From: JBDIBB01 sp039812685 | GTDB taxonomy: Bacteria > Acidobacteriota > Vicinamibacteria > Vicinamibacterales > JAFNAJ01 | Length of the DNA stretch: 41,861 bases | Direction: 5' to 3' | Assembly (NCBI GenBank): GCA_039812685.1 | Contig: JBDIBB010000023.1 | Coordinates: forward strand, 1 to 41,861 | In this document: positions 8,287 through 16,196 of the stretch, piece by piece | Numbering within the stretch: the stretch's first letter is position 1 | Layout of the letters: every line of letters begins with the position of its first letter | Notes under the pieces: model-generated | What the model saw: the letters and a program-made list of their open reading frames with translations, nothing else | Told to the model about the DNA's origin: nothing | Databases searched by the model: none | Translations under genes and position numbers: made by a program

Positions 8287-9047
8287 CGGGATCCCCCGTT
8301 CGCGCGTGGGGGCGCCGACAGTCGCTCCACCTCGATGTCGTACAGGTCGGCGAGCGCCCGCGGCGTCAGCACCGACTCCGGCGGTCCGTCGGCCACCTTG
8401 CGGCCGCGCTTGATGAGCATCACGCGGTCCGCGGCCCGGCGGGCGTGGTCGGGATGGTGGGTCGACATGAGGATGGCGAGGCCACGGCCGCGCAGCGCCG
8501 CCACCTCGTCGAGCAGCCGCACCTGGTTGCCGAAGTCGAGGCTCGCGGCAGGTTCGTCCATCAGCAGCACGCGTGGCTCCTGCGCGAGCGCGCGCGCGAC
8601 GAGCACGAGCTGGCGTTCGCCGCCGGAGAGCTCGGTGAAGACGCGCGGGGCGAGCGCGGCGGCTCCGAACTGATCGAGCGCGGCCAGCGCCACCTCGCGA
8701 TCGTGCCGTCCCGGCACGCCGAAGGGCGGCAGGTGCGCGGTGCGCCCCATCAGGACGACGTCGAGCGTCGTGAACGGAAAGAAGCCGGCGTGGGCCTGCG
8801 GCACGTAGGCGAGCGTGCGCGCGAGCCGCGCGCGCGGCCACTGCGCGATCGAGCGGCCCTCGATGCGCACCTCGCCGCCCAGCGGCCGCAGCGCGCCGAG
8901 AATGGTGCGGAACAGCGTCGTCTTGCCGCTGCCGTTGGGACCGAGCAGGGCAATCACCTCGCCGGCGTCGAGCTGGAAGCTCATGTCGTGGCCGACCGGG
9001 TGATGCGGGTAGCCGAAGCCGAGATCGGCGAGCTCGAGCACGCTCAC
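8283..9047 (-). CDS. ATPase of a FecCD/BtuCD-type ABC importer
   Basis: This 254-residue ABC ATPase has Walker A GPNGSGKTT near residue 38, a Q-loop in YVPQAHAGFFPF near 85, the signature LSGGERQ near 137, Walker B VLLMDEPAASLD near 158, and the H-loop STHHPDHA near 195. It belongs to the FepC/BtuD family that energises type II importers for siderophores, haem, cobalamin or molybdate. The GTG at 9047 overlaps the permease stop by GTGA, with GGAGGG a few bases upstream. Alternative in-frame GTGs lie at 9050 and 9041. It is coupled at its 3' end to the methyltransferase. ATPase identity is certain; the cargo is not. Confidence 0.92.
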   Translation of the reverse strand: MSVLELADLGFGYPHHPVGHDMSFQLDAGEVIALLGPNGSGKTTLFRTILGALRPLGGEVRIEGRSIAQWPRARLARTLAYVPQAHAGFFPFTTLDVVLMGRTAHLPPFGVPGRHDREVALAALDQFGAAALAPRVFTELSGGERQLVLVARALAQEPRVLLMDEPAASLDFGNQVRLLDEVAALRGRGLAILMSTHHPDHARRAADRVMLIKRGRKVADGPPESVLTPRALADLYDIEVERLSAPPRANGGSR

Positions 9048-10057
9048 CACGCCCTCCGCGACCGGGCGAGCAGCCAGAGGAAGAAGGGCGCGCCGATGGC
9101 GGCCGTGAGCACGCCGAGCGGCACCTCGGTGGCGGCCACGGTGCGCGCGGCGGTGTCGGCGGCGAGGAGGAACGCCGCGCCCAGCACCAGCGCCATCGGC
9201 AGCAGACGCCGGAAGTCGGGCCCCACCATCAGCCGCGCCACGTGCGGCACCACGAGCCCGACCCACCCGATCGTGCCCGAGATCGAGACGGCAGCCGCGG
9301 TGATCAGCGTGGCGGCGGCGACCAGGGCCACCCTGAGGCGGCGCACGTCCACGCCCATCGCCGAGGCCTCCTCGTCGGCCAGGCTCAGCAGGTTCACGCG
9401 CCAGCGCAGCAGCCAGAGGGGCACGAGCCCGCAGGCAACGGCCGGCGCCGCCGCGCGCACGTCGGCCTGCGTGACGGCCGACAGGCTGCCGAGCAGCCAG
9501 TAGGTCATCGCGGGCAGTTGCGTGTAGGGATCGGCCAGGATCTTGATCAGCGAGGCGCCAGCCGCCAGCAGCGTCCCGACCGCCACGCCGGCCAGCACGA
9601 GCACGAGCACGGGATCGTGCCGCCGCACGCGTCCGGCCACGGCGACGACGACGGCCACAGCGAGGAGCCCGCCGGCGAACGCGGCGCCCTGGATCACCAG
9701 AATCGGGCCGCCGAGGTAGATGGCGAGCAGCGCGCCGAAGCCGGCGCCCGCCGAGACGCCGAGGATGTCGGGCGACACCAGCGGGTTGCGGAACATGGCC
9801 TGGTAGGCCGCGCCCGCGCCAGCCAGCGCGCCGCCGACCAGCGCACCGGCCAGCACGCGCGGCAGGCGGATGTTCCAGATGACGGTGCCGACGGTGTCGT
9901 CTGGTGACGTGTCCCCGCCAAGCGCGCGCACCACGTCGAGCCACGGGACGTAGAACTTGCCCACCGCGAGCGCGCCCACGATCGCACCGGCCAGCGCCAG
10001 GCAGGCGAGTGGCAGCAGGGCGCGCTGCCGCCAGCGATGGTCGGCCCGCGCGCTCAT
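9044..10057 (-). CDS. FecCD-family permease of an ABC importer
   Basis: The protein has 337 residues and about ten membrane helices, as in BtuC/FecD/FepD. Family signatures are visible: RLPRVLAGALVGGALAGAGAAYQ near 65-85, NPLVSPDILGVSAGAGFGAL near 90-110, GWVGLVVPHVARLMVG near 252-268, and DTAARTV with EVPLGVLTAAIGAPFFLWLL at the C-terminus. It forms the membrane channel for a metal chelate, cobalamin or oxyanion. The ATG at 10057 overlaps the binding-protein stop (10054-10056), and the stop overlaps the ATPase start, so three importer genes are translationally coupled. No receptor gene is adjacent. Confidence 0.93.
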   Translation of the reverse strand: MSARADHRWRQRALLPLACLALAGAIVGALAVGKFYVPWLDVVRALGGDTSPDDTVGTVIWNIRLPRVLAGALVGGALAGAGAAYQAMFRNPLVSPDILGVSAGAGFGALLAIYLGGPILVIQGAAFAGGLLAVAVVVAVAGRVRRHDPVLVLVLAGVAVGTLLAAGASLIKILADPYTQLPAMTYWLLGSLSAVTQADVRAAAPAVACGLVPLWLLRWRVNLLSLADEEASAMGVDVRRLRVALVAAATLITAAAVSISGTIGWVGLVVPHVARLMVGPDFRRLLPMALVLGAAFLLAADTAARTVAATEVPLGVLTAAIGAPFFLWLLARSRRAW

Positions 10058-11055
10058 ACCGGGATGTCGAGCAGGCGATCGGCCTCGGCCGGTGACAGCG
10101 TGACGCGGTAGAACGCGTCGTAGAAGGCGCGCACGTCGTCGCGGATCGCGGCGGGCGCCGCCGCGTCGAGACGCTGCGCAAGCCAGAGCGCCCCGATGAG
10201 GCGGTTGACCCCCGGCGGGCCGTCCAGCCACCCGAAGGGGACGATCGGCGCCAGCCAGATCCGCGACTCGCGCACGGCACGCACCGTGCGCCACACGGGA
10301 TCGGTGCGCACCGTCCGGGCGAACGCGGCGTCCTGCGTCACGATCACCTCGGGGTCCCAGCCGATCACCTGCTCGAGCGAGACGCGCGCGATCCGGCCGG
10401 CGCCGGCCGAGGCCGCGACGTTGCGCGCCCCGACGAACTCGAGCACCTCGACGTTGATCGAGCCCGTGAGGCCCGTCTCCAGCCCGTCGGCGCCACGCGC
10501 GAGGTAGAGACGGCGCGAGGCGCGCTGCCCGCGGCCCGCGGTAACGCGCGCGATGAGCCGATCGGCGTGCGCGGCCAGCTGCTCTCCGCGTTCGGCGAGG
10601 TTCAGCCACCCGGCGACGCGGCGCAACTGCGCGCCGCTGTCCGCAAGCCGTCCATCCAGCAGCTCGTAGCGCAGGCCCGTCTGCGATCGCACCCGCTCGG
10701 CCATCGACGAATGGGTGGCGTCGACGTTGCCGACGTCGAGCACCAGGTCGGGTGCGAGCGCGACGAGACGCTCCAGCGACACCGTGCTGCCGCGACCGGC
10801 GAGGCGCCCCAGGGTCGGCAGGCGGCGTGCGGCCTGGCCCAGCATCGCCAGGGCGGCCTCGTCCATCGAGCTGGGCCAGCCCATCAGCGCCTCGGGCGCG
10901 AGCACGTAGACGAGCACGGCAGCAGGCGGGCCGGCCGCGAAGACGCGCTTCGCATGCGGTGCGGTCTGGCCGCCAATCGATCTGGCCGCCAGCGAGGTGA
11001 CGCCGGCCATCGCGAGCGACTGCCGGAGGAACGCGCGGCGTGTGGTCGTGGACAT
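10054..11055 (-). CDS. Tat-type substrate-binding protein of the FecCD-class importer
   Basis: The product has 333 residues. I chose the ATG at 11055 because it gives MSTTTRRAFLRQSLAMAG, a Tat-like signal with twin Arg at 6-7; an earlier in-frame ATG at 11094 adds 13 residues. The mature part follows the cluster A-II (PF01497) binding-protein plan: an N-lobe with LAPDLVLDVGNV near 98, a long backbone helix near 150-165, and a C-lobe with IGWDPEVIVTQD and a final DAFYR helix. It also contains PEALMGWPSS near 55, seen in binding proteins for oxyanion or iron-type ligands. Tat export would imply folding or cofactor loading before export, which fits a metal-containing ligand or partner. The cargo could be siderophore, haem, cobalamin or molybdate; the sequence does not decide. 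Confidence 0.82.
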   Translation of the reverse strand: MSTTTRRAFLRQSLAMAGVTSLAARSIGGQTAPHAKRVFAAGPPAAVLVYVLAPEALMGWPSSMDEAALAMLGQAARRLPTLGRLAGRGSTVSLERLVALAPDLVLDVGNVDATHSSMAERVRSQTGLRYELLDGRLADSGAQLRRVAGWLNLAERGEQLAAHADRLIARVTAGRGQRASRRLYLARGADGLETGLTGSINVEVLEFVGARNVAASAGAGRIARVSLEQVIGWDPEVIVTQDAAFARTVRTDPVWRTVRAVRESRIWLAPIVPFGWLDGPPGVNRLIGALWLAQRLDAAAPAAIRDDVRAFYDAFYRVTLSPAEADRLLDIPV

Positions 11056-11376
11056 GGGATGCGCGAGTCTGGTGTTCCCGCTGCCCGGCGGCACGGGGAA
11101 AGTACGGGTCTAACGCTACGCTATCACGGCCGGCGGCCGGCGCCGGCCGCCGGTGACGCCCTGTTTCGACGCGCGCCGGAGACACCGCACGTCGTCGCCG
11201 CGCAGGGCAGTGATTGAGGGCGTCGCGGCGTCCTCCAGGAACATGGACGAGCTGGAGGCCGCCAATGCGGCGATCGAATCAACGTAGAATCTAGCGGACA
11301 TCAGCACCTGCCGGAGACCAGGGCCGCGCCGGTCGCGTGCCCGCGGTCTGCCGCACCCTTCCGTTGGGGAACGGTC
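11056..11376. other. 321-base divergent intergenic region with a 24-base perfect palindrome
   Basis: This gap separates the importer operon (minus) from trpB2 (plus), so it should hold both promoters. The only striking element is a perfect palindrome of 24 bases at 11130-11153 made of GGC/GCC steps, 75 bases upstream of the binding-protein start. TAGAAT at 11285-11290 could be a plus-strand -10 box, without a good -35. A minus-strand open frame of 61 codons (11116-11301) has no homology I recognise and is not called. Confidence 0.4.
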
Positions 11377-12747
11377 ATGCCAGACTCGCTCAAGTATCTG
11401 CTCGACGAACGACGCCTTCCGAAGACCTGGTACAACCTCACCGCCGATCTGCCGGGCCCGCCGCCGCCGGTGCTTCATCCCGGCACGCACCAGCCGATCG
11501 GACCGGCCGACCTCGAGCCGCTGTTCCCGATGGCGCTGATCGGGCAGGAAGTGGCGACCGATCGCGAGATCGAGATTCCCGAGCCGGTGCGGGCGGTCTA
11601 TCGATTGTGGCGGCCGACGCCGCTGTTCCGCGCGCGGCGCCTCGAAGCGGTCCTGCAGACCCCGGCGAAGATCTACTACAAGTACGAGGGCGTCAGCCCG
11701 ACGGGCAGCCACAAGCCGAACACCGCGGTGCCGCAGGCCTTCTACAACAAGGAAGCCGGCGTCACCCGGCTCACCACCGAGACCGGCGCCGGCCAGTGGG
11801 GATCCTCGCTCGCCTTCGCCGGCGACGTGTTCGGGCTGTCGGTCGACGTCTACATGGTCCGGATCTCCTACGACCAGAAGCCGTACCGCCGGGCGCTGAT
11901 GCAGACCTACGGCGCGCGCTGCATCGCCTCGCCCTCCGAGGAGACGGCCGCGGGCCGCGCCATCCTCGCCGTGCGGCCCGATCATCCGGGCAGCCTCGGC
12001 ATCGCCATCTCCGAGGCGGTGGAGGTGGCCGCGCAGCGCGCCGACACGAAGTACTCGCTCGGCTCGGTGCTCAACCACGTGCTGATGCACCAGACGGTGA
12101 TCGGCGCCGAGGCGCTCGCGCAGATGGAGATGGCGGGCGACTACCCCGACGTGATCATCGGCTGCACCGGTGGCGGATCGAACTTCGCGGGCCTGGTCTT
12201 CCCGTTCCTCGGCGAGCAGTTGCGGGGCGGGCGCACGGTGGACGTGCTGGCGGTCGAGCCGGCCGCGTGTCCCAGCCTCACGAAGGGCCGCTATGCGTAC
12301 GACTTCGGCGACACGGGCAGGCTCACGCCGCTGACCCGGATGCACACGCTCGGTTCGAGCTTCACGCCGCCGGGGCTGCACGCCGGCGGCCTGCGCTATC
12401 ACGGGATGGCGCCGCTCGTGAGCCTGGTGAAGGAGCTGGGGCTGATCGACGCGCGCGCCTACCACCAGCTCACCTGCTTCGAGGCGGGCGTCACCTTCGC
12501 CCGCGCCGAGGGCATCGTGCCGGCGCCGGAGGCGAACCACGCGGTGAGGGCGGCGATCGACGAGGCGGTCCGGTGCCGTGAGGAAGGCCGGTCCCGCACG
12601 ATCCTGTTCAACCTCTCGGGCCACGGCCACTTCGACATGCAGGCCTACACCGACTACTTCGCCGGCAGGCTCCAGGATCTCACCTACGAGGAGAGCGACC
12701 TGGCGCTGGCGCTGGCGGGGCTGCCGACGGTGCCGGCGCAGGGCTGA
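11377..12747 (+). CDS. trpB: TrpB2-type tryptophan synthase beta chain (PLP enzyme)
   Basis: At 456 residues it is longer than TrpB1 (about 400) and matches TrpB2. It opens with LDERRLPKTWYNL and RPTPLFRARRLE, binds PLP through K113 in SPTGSHKPNT, and holds the phosphate with GCTGGGSNFAGL near residue 267. TrpB2 joins indole or a close analogue with serine and often works without TrpA. No trpA or other trp gene is adjacent, so this is a stand-alone copy. It may salvage indole or supply tryptophan by itself. The ATG at 11377 is preceded by GGGGAACGGTC, a weak ribosome binding site. It converges on the ribokinase gene across a hairpin. Confidence 0.93.
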   Translation: MPDSLKYLLDERRLPKTWYNLTADLPGPPPPVLHPGTHQPIGPADLEPLFPMALIGQEVATDREIEIPEPVRAVYRLWRPTPLFRARRLEAVLQTPAKIYYKYEGVSPTGSHKPNTAVPQAFYNKEAGVTRLTTETGAGQWGSSLAFAGDVFGLSVDVYMVRISYDQKPYRRALMQTYGARCIASPSEETAAGRAILAVRPDHPGSLGIAISEAVEVAAQRADTKYSLGSVLNHVLMHQTVIGAEALAQMEMAGDYPDVIIGCTGGGSNFAGLVFPFLGEQLRGGRTVDVLAVEPAACPSLTKGRYAYDFGDTGRLTPLTRMHTLGSSFTPPGLHAGGLRYHGMAPLVSLVKELGLIDARAYHQLTCFEAGVTFARAEGIVPAPEANHAVRAAIDEAVRCREEGRSRTILFNLSGHGHFDMQAYTDYFAGRLQDLTYEESDLALALAGLPTVPAQG

Positions 12748-12806
12748 CGGGACAGGGGCGACGCGCGGGTGCCGGCGGCCAGCCGGGCGCCCGCGTCGGG
12801 CAGGTT

Positions 12807-12854
12807 GCCGCCGGGACGATCCGCGGCCTCGAAGGCAGGGATCGTCCCGGCGGC
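12807..12854. terminator. 16-base-pair perfect inverted repeat between convergent trpB2 and ribokinase genes
   Basis: Arms 12807-12822 and 12839-12854 are exact reverse complements around a 16-base loop. The element is placed between two convergent stops (12747 and 12883) and could terminate transcription from both sides. There is no T run. Confidence 0.55.
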
Positions 12855-12882
12855 GAGCGCGCGTGACCCGGTCAGGACCGGA

Positions 12883-13821
12883 TCAGCGTCCGCCCGCGCG
12901 CGCCTGCCACTCCTGCTCGAAGCGCTCGCGCGTGACGAACGATTTCTGCGTCCCGACGTTCATCGTCGACAGCGCGGCGTAGAGGTTCGCGCGCGCCAGC
13001 GCCTCGCGCTCGGGGAACCCCTCGCCGAGGAACACCGCGAAGCTGCCGACGAAGGCGTCGCCCGCGCCGGTGGTATCCCTGGTGGCCACGGCGAAGGGCG
13101 GCACCAGCTCGGTTCCCCCCTCGTGCGCCAGCAGCGCGCCCTTCTCGCCGAGGGTCACGACCACGCGCTTCATCCCCTGGGCCACCAGGTGCCGGGCACA
13201 CGCCGCCGCGTCGTCCACCGAGCGGACGGGCATGCCAGTGATCGTCTCGGCCTCGGTCTCGTTGGGCATGAAGTAGTCGACGCCGGCCAGCGCGGCCAGG
13301 TCGACCGGCTGGGCGGGTGCGGGGTTCACGATGCAGCGGATGCCGCGCTGCCTGGCGAACGCCACCGCGTGATAGACCGTCTGCAGCGGAATCTCGAACT
13401 GCAGCACGATGCAGTCTGCGGCCTCGAGCACGTCGTGCGCCTCGTCGACGTCGGCGGGCAGCAGCCGGTCGTTGGCGCCCTTGACGACGATGATGCGGTT
13501 CTGGCCGCTCGACTCGACGAAGATCGGCGCGACGCCGCTCGACGTGCCGTCGAGGATGCGCACGTGCGTGGCGTCGATGCCCTGCGCCTGGAAGTTGGCG
13601 ACCGTCGCCGGCCCGAACAGGTCGTTGCCCACGCGGGCCACCATCGCCACCGCGGCGCCGCACAGCCGCGCCGCCACCGCCTGGTTGGCGCCCTTGCCGC
13701 CCCAGCCGAGATCGAAGTGATCGCCGAAGATCGTCTCGCCCGGCTTCGGGAACCGATCCGAGAAGGTGGTGAGGTCGACGTTCGCGCTGCCGACCACGGC
13801 AATTCTCGATTGCTTGGTCAT
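12883..13821 (-). CDS. rbsK: Ribokinase (PfkB family)
   Basis: This 312-residue PfkB-family kinase phosphorylates ribose to ribose-5-phosphate in the cytoplasm. Seen in the sequence: GSANVDLTTFSDRFPKPGET at 11-30, the substrate loop GWGGKGANQAVAA at 39-51, PNETEAETITG near 188 and the anion-hole/catalytic signature DTTGAGDAFVGSF with the catalytic Asp at 256. These residues match ribokinase better than fructokinase or adenosine kinase. The ATG at 13821 has AGAGGTG directly upstream. It is the last gene of the minus-strand arm, 14 bases after the nucleoside hydrolase, which makes ribose freed from nucleosides the natural substrate. No signal peptide is present. Confidence 0.93.
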   Translation of the reverse strand: MTKQSRIAVVGSANVDLTTFSDRFPKPGETIFGDHFDLGWGGKGANQAVAARLCGAAVAMVARVGNDLFGPATVANFQAQGIDATHVRILDGTSSGVAPIFVESSGQNRIIVVKGANDRLLPADVDEAHDVLEAADCIVLQFEIPLQTVYHAVAFARQRGIRCIVNPAPAQPVDLAALAGVDYFMPNETEAETITGMPVRSVDDAAACARHLVAQGMKRVVVTLGEKGALLAHEGGTELVPPFAVATRDTTGAGDAFVGSFAVFLGEGFPEREALARANLYAALSTMNVGTQKSFVTRERFEQEWQARAGGR

Positions 13822-13835
13822 GTCACCTCTCCCGG

Positions 13836-14954
13836 TCAACGGCTCATGAGCTGCACGAACTGATCGTAGAACTTCGGCAGGTCCAGGTCCCACTGCACGG
13901 TGGCCACCCGCCACCACGACGGCATCGTCCGCGGCCTCGGCTGCTGGCCGGGCGGGCCGGGCATCACCGCCTCCACGAAGATCGTCTGGCCGTAGCCCGG
14001 GCCGTGATCGATGTCGATGTTGACGTAGAGCTCCTGCTGATTCGTGATGACGGAGGGATCGAGGAAGGCGAGCACCGAGATCTCGTCCCACATGTAGCCG
14101 CCGTCGCCCTGACCCGAGGGGTGGAACCTGGTGATGAACTGCGCGGCCTTCGAGTTCGACGCGGCCAGCCGCCGCTTCAGGTCGTCGCCGAGCGAGGTCT
14201 TCACCGAGATGTCCACCGGCGTGATGGTGATCTTCTTCCAGGGGGCGCTCATGGCGATGCGCGTGGCCTCGGGATCCCACCACCAGTTGAACTCGCGCCG
14301 GCCGTTGATGCGGTGGTTGCCGCCGCGGTCCACGTTGAAGCCGGCGCCCATCAGGACCAGCTCCTTGGCGAGGGTGGCGATCTCGGGATCGAGGCCCAGC
14401 GCCAGGGCGACGGTGGTGAAGGGGCCGCCCACCCAGAGCGTCACCTCGCCGGGGTACTTGCGGATCTGCTGGATCATGAACAGCGCGCCGTGCAGGTCGA
14501 TCGGCTTCAGCGTGGTGGCGCCGGTGGGCGGCGTGGGCACCACGTCGGGCGCATGGTAGGAGCGCTCGTTCCAGGCGCCCTTGTAGGAGAACTCGCCGAA
14601 CTGCGCTTCCCACGCCTTGGTCAGTTCGCGCGAGTTGATGAGCGGGGCCGCGGCGCCCTCGGCCACCGGGATGTTGCCGTGCCCGGTGAGCTCGAGCATG
14701 CGCAGCATGTGGGCGGTGCCGGCCTTCACCCACGCGTCGCCGGCGGTGACCGTGATGCCGAGCACCTCGACGTCGGGCGACTGCAGCATCGCCAGCGTCG
14801 AGATCATGTCGGTGCCGAGCGGGGCGGCGTCCTGGTCGATGAACACCTTCTTCTTCGCCGTGGCCGCCGGCTGGCCGGCGACCGCCGGTCCGCCGCCGGC
14901 GACCAGCGCCACGCCGAGCGCGGCCACCCGCAGAGTACGTATCAGTGCGTGCAT
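13836..14954 (-). CDS. Exported nucleoside hydrolase-like protein with altered metal site
   Basis: The product has 372 residues. A signal peptide (about 1-27, ending AVAG) is followed by the IUNH fold: VFIDQDAAPLGTD at 37-49, LGITVTAGDAW near 65, VTLWVGGPFTTVALAL near 175, LVLMGAG near 200, and EFNWWWDPEATRIAM near 222. Nucleoside hydrolases cleave nucleosides to base and ribose with a Ca2+ held by an N-terminal Asp cluster (DxDxxxDD in classical members). Here D40 and D42 remain, but the DD pair reads TD (D49) with extra spacing, so metal binding or specificity may be changed. TLWVGGPFTT replaces the usual LGPLTN. GGAGAGGAGC precedes the ATG. Flanked by another hydrolase and ribokinase, it probably acts on nucleosides in the periplasm. 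Confidence 0.88.
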   Translation of the reverse strand: MHALIRTLRVAALGVALVAGGGPAVAGQPAATAKKKVFIDQDAAPLGTDMISTLAMLQSPDVEVLGITVTAGDAWVKAGTAHMLRMLELTGHGNIPVAEGAAAPLINSRELTKAWEAQFGEFSYKGAWNERSYHAPDVVPTPPTGATTLKPIDLHGALFMIQQIRKYPGEVTLWVGGPFTTVALALGLDPEIATLAKELVLMGAGFNVDRGGNHRINGRREFNWWWDPEATRIAMSAPWKKITITPVDISVKTSLGDDLKRRLAASNSKAAQFITRFHPSGQGDGGYMWDEISVLAFLDPSVITNQQELYVNIDIDHGPGYGQTIFVEAVMPGPPGQQPRPRTMPSWWRVATVQWDLDLPKFYDQFVQLMSR

Positions 14955-15086
14955 GTGTGCTCCTCTCCGATCTGCCCCGTGGCGGTGCTGGCCGCGAGGC
15001 TCGCGTGTCGAACGTGTCGGCCCCGGCCGTCGGCCGGGCGCCTGCCCGGGACGGCGCCCGGTCCGGCGCGGCGCCGCCTGGCGGCC

Positions 15087-16196
15087 TCACCGCGGCTTCG
15101 TCATCAGGTCCACGTAGAGGTCCCAGAACCCCTTGGCGTCGATCTCCATCAGCACCTTCACCTTCTGCGTGCCGGCCGGGAAGTCGGACGGCTGGTCGAG
15201 CGATCGCCGGCGCGACTGGTGGTAGCCGATCGACCGCCCGTAGTTGGGGCCGTAGGTGACGTCGATGTCGAGATACCGCTCGACGAGCTTCGTCGCCAGC
15301 CCGGGCCGCAGGAAGATGCCGGCCGTCATCGCGTCCCACACGTGCGAGCGCGACGCCGGATCGCGCTCGAACCGCGGGCCCTGCATCTGCTTGAACAGCT
15401 TCGTGATGGGCGTCTCCGGCGCGTTGGCGATGCGATCGTACTCGGCCTTCGTGTAGAAGACCTTCTCGGCGACGTCGGTCGGCACGATGAACTGCTCGCG
15501 GAACGGCGTGCGCACCGCGATCCGGATCGCCTCGGGGTCGAACCACCAGTTGAACTCGGCGGCGGGCGAGGTGTTGCCCGGCTCGTCGATCGACCCGCCC
15601 ATGTAGTACACGGCCTTGACCAGCGGCACGATCTCCGGGTTCTTCCGCACGGCGAGCGCGATGTTGGTCGCCGGCCCGAGGACGAACAGCGTCACCTCGT
15701 TCGGGTGCGCCTTCACTGCCCGGACGATGAAGTCGACGGCGTGCTCCCCGGAGGGCTGCGTGGTGGGGTAGCCGATGGGCGGTTCGCGATCGAGCTTCAG
15801 GTAGGAGTCGGGCCGCGGCCGGGCGTACGCGCCGAGGTACTCCGAGTGGCCCCAGAGGCGTTCCTCCGCGTCGAGCCAGGCCTGTCGGCTGCCCATCAGC
15901 GGCTCGCGCACGCCCATGAACACGGGGATGTCGGTGCGCCCGATCAGCTCGAGCTGGCGCAGTGCGTAGGCCGTGCCGTTCTCCATCCAGGTGTTGCCGG
16001 GGACGACCGTCACGCCGAGCACCTCGACGCCGGGCGAGTTCAGCAGCATGAACAGCGTGACGGCGTCGTCGTTGACCACGCCCATGTCGACGTCGAGGAT
16101 GACGCGTTCGATCGCCGTGGCGCGCGCCGCCGGCAGCAGCAGCGCGAACGCGCACGCCGGCGCGATCATCCAGCGGAAGAGAGAAGTCCGACTCAA
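15087..16196 (-). CDS. Exported nucleoside hydrolase (IUNH family)
   Basis: The product has 369 residues from a TTG start at 16196. I chose it because GGAGGTG lies six bases upstream and TTGA overlaps the stop of the preceding gene; the first ATG is 27 bases further in and would cut into the signal peptide. A signal peptide (about 1-27, AARATA) precedes VILDVDMGVVNDDAVTLF, with metal ligands D35, D37, D43 and D44. Next come GVTVVPGNTWMENG, LFVLGPATNIALAV near 180 and AEFNWWFDPEAIRIAV near 222. The enzyme should split ribonucleosides into base and ribose in the periplasm. The DxD-to-DD spacing is two residues longer than in classical family members, as in other exported relatives. It sits between the NADAR-like gene and the other hydrolase. 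Confidence 0.9.
   Translation of the reverse strand: MSRTSLFRWMIAPACAFALLLPAARATAIERVILDVDMGVVNDDAVTLFMLLNSPGVEVLGVTVVPGNTWMENGTAYALRQLELIGRTDIPVFMGVREPLMGSRQAWLDAEERLWGHSEYLGAYARPRPDSYLKLDREPPIGYPTTQPSGEHAVDFIVRAVKAHPNEVTLFVLGPATNIALAVRKNPEIVPLVKAVYYMGGSIDEPGNTSPAAEFNWWFDPEAIRIAVRTPFREQFIVPTDVAEKVFYTKAEYDRIANAPETPITKLFKQMQGPRFERDPASRSHVWDAMTAGIFLRPGLATKLVERYLDIDVTYGPNYGRSIGYHQSRRRSLDQPSDFPAGTQKVKVLMEIDAKGFWDLYVDLMTKPR

Noticed and set aside
11116..11301. A 61-codon minus-strand frame upstream of the importer operon
   Set aside because: It has no ribosome binding site and no homology I recognise, and its C-terminus reads through the 24-base palindrome.
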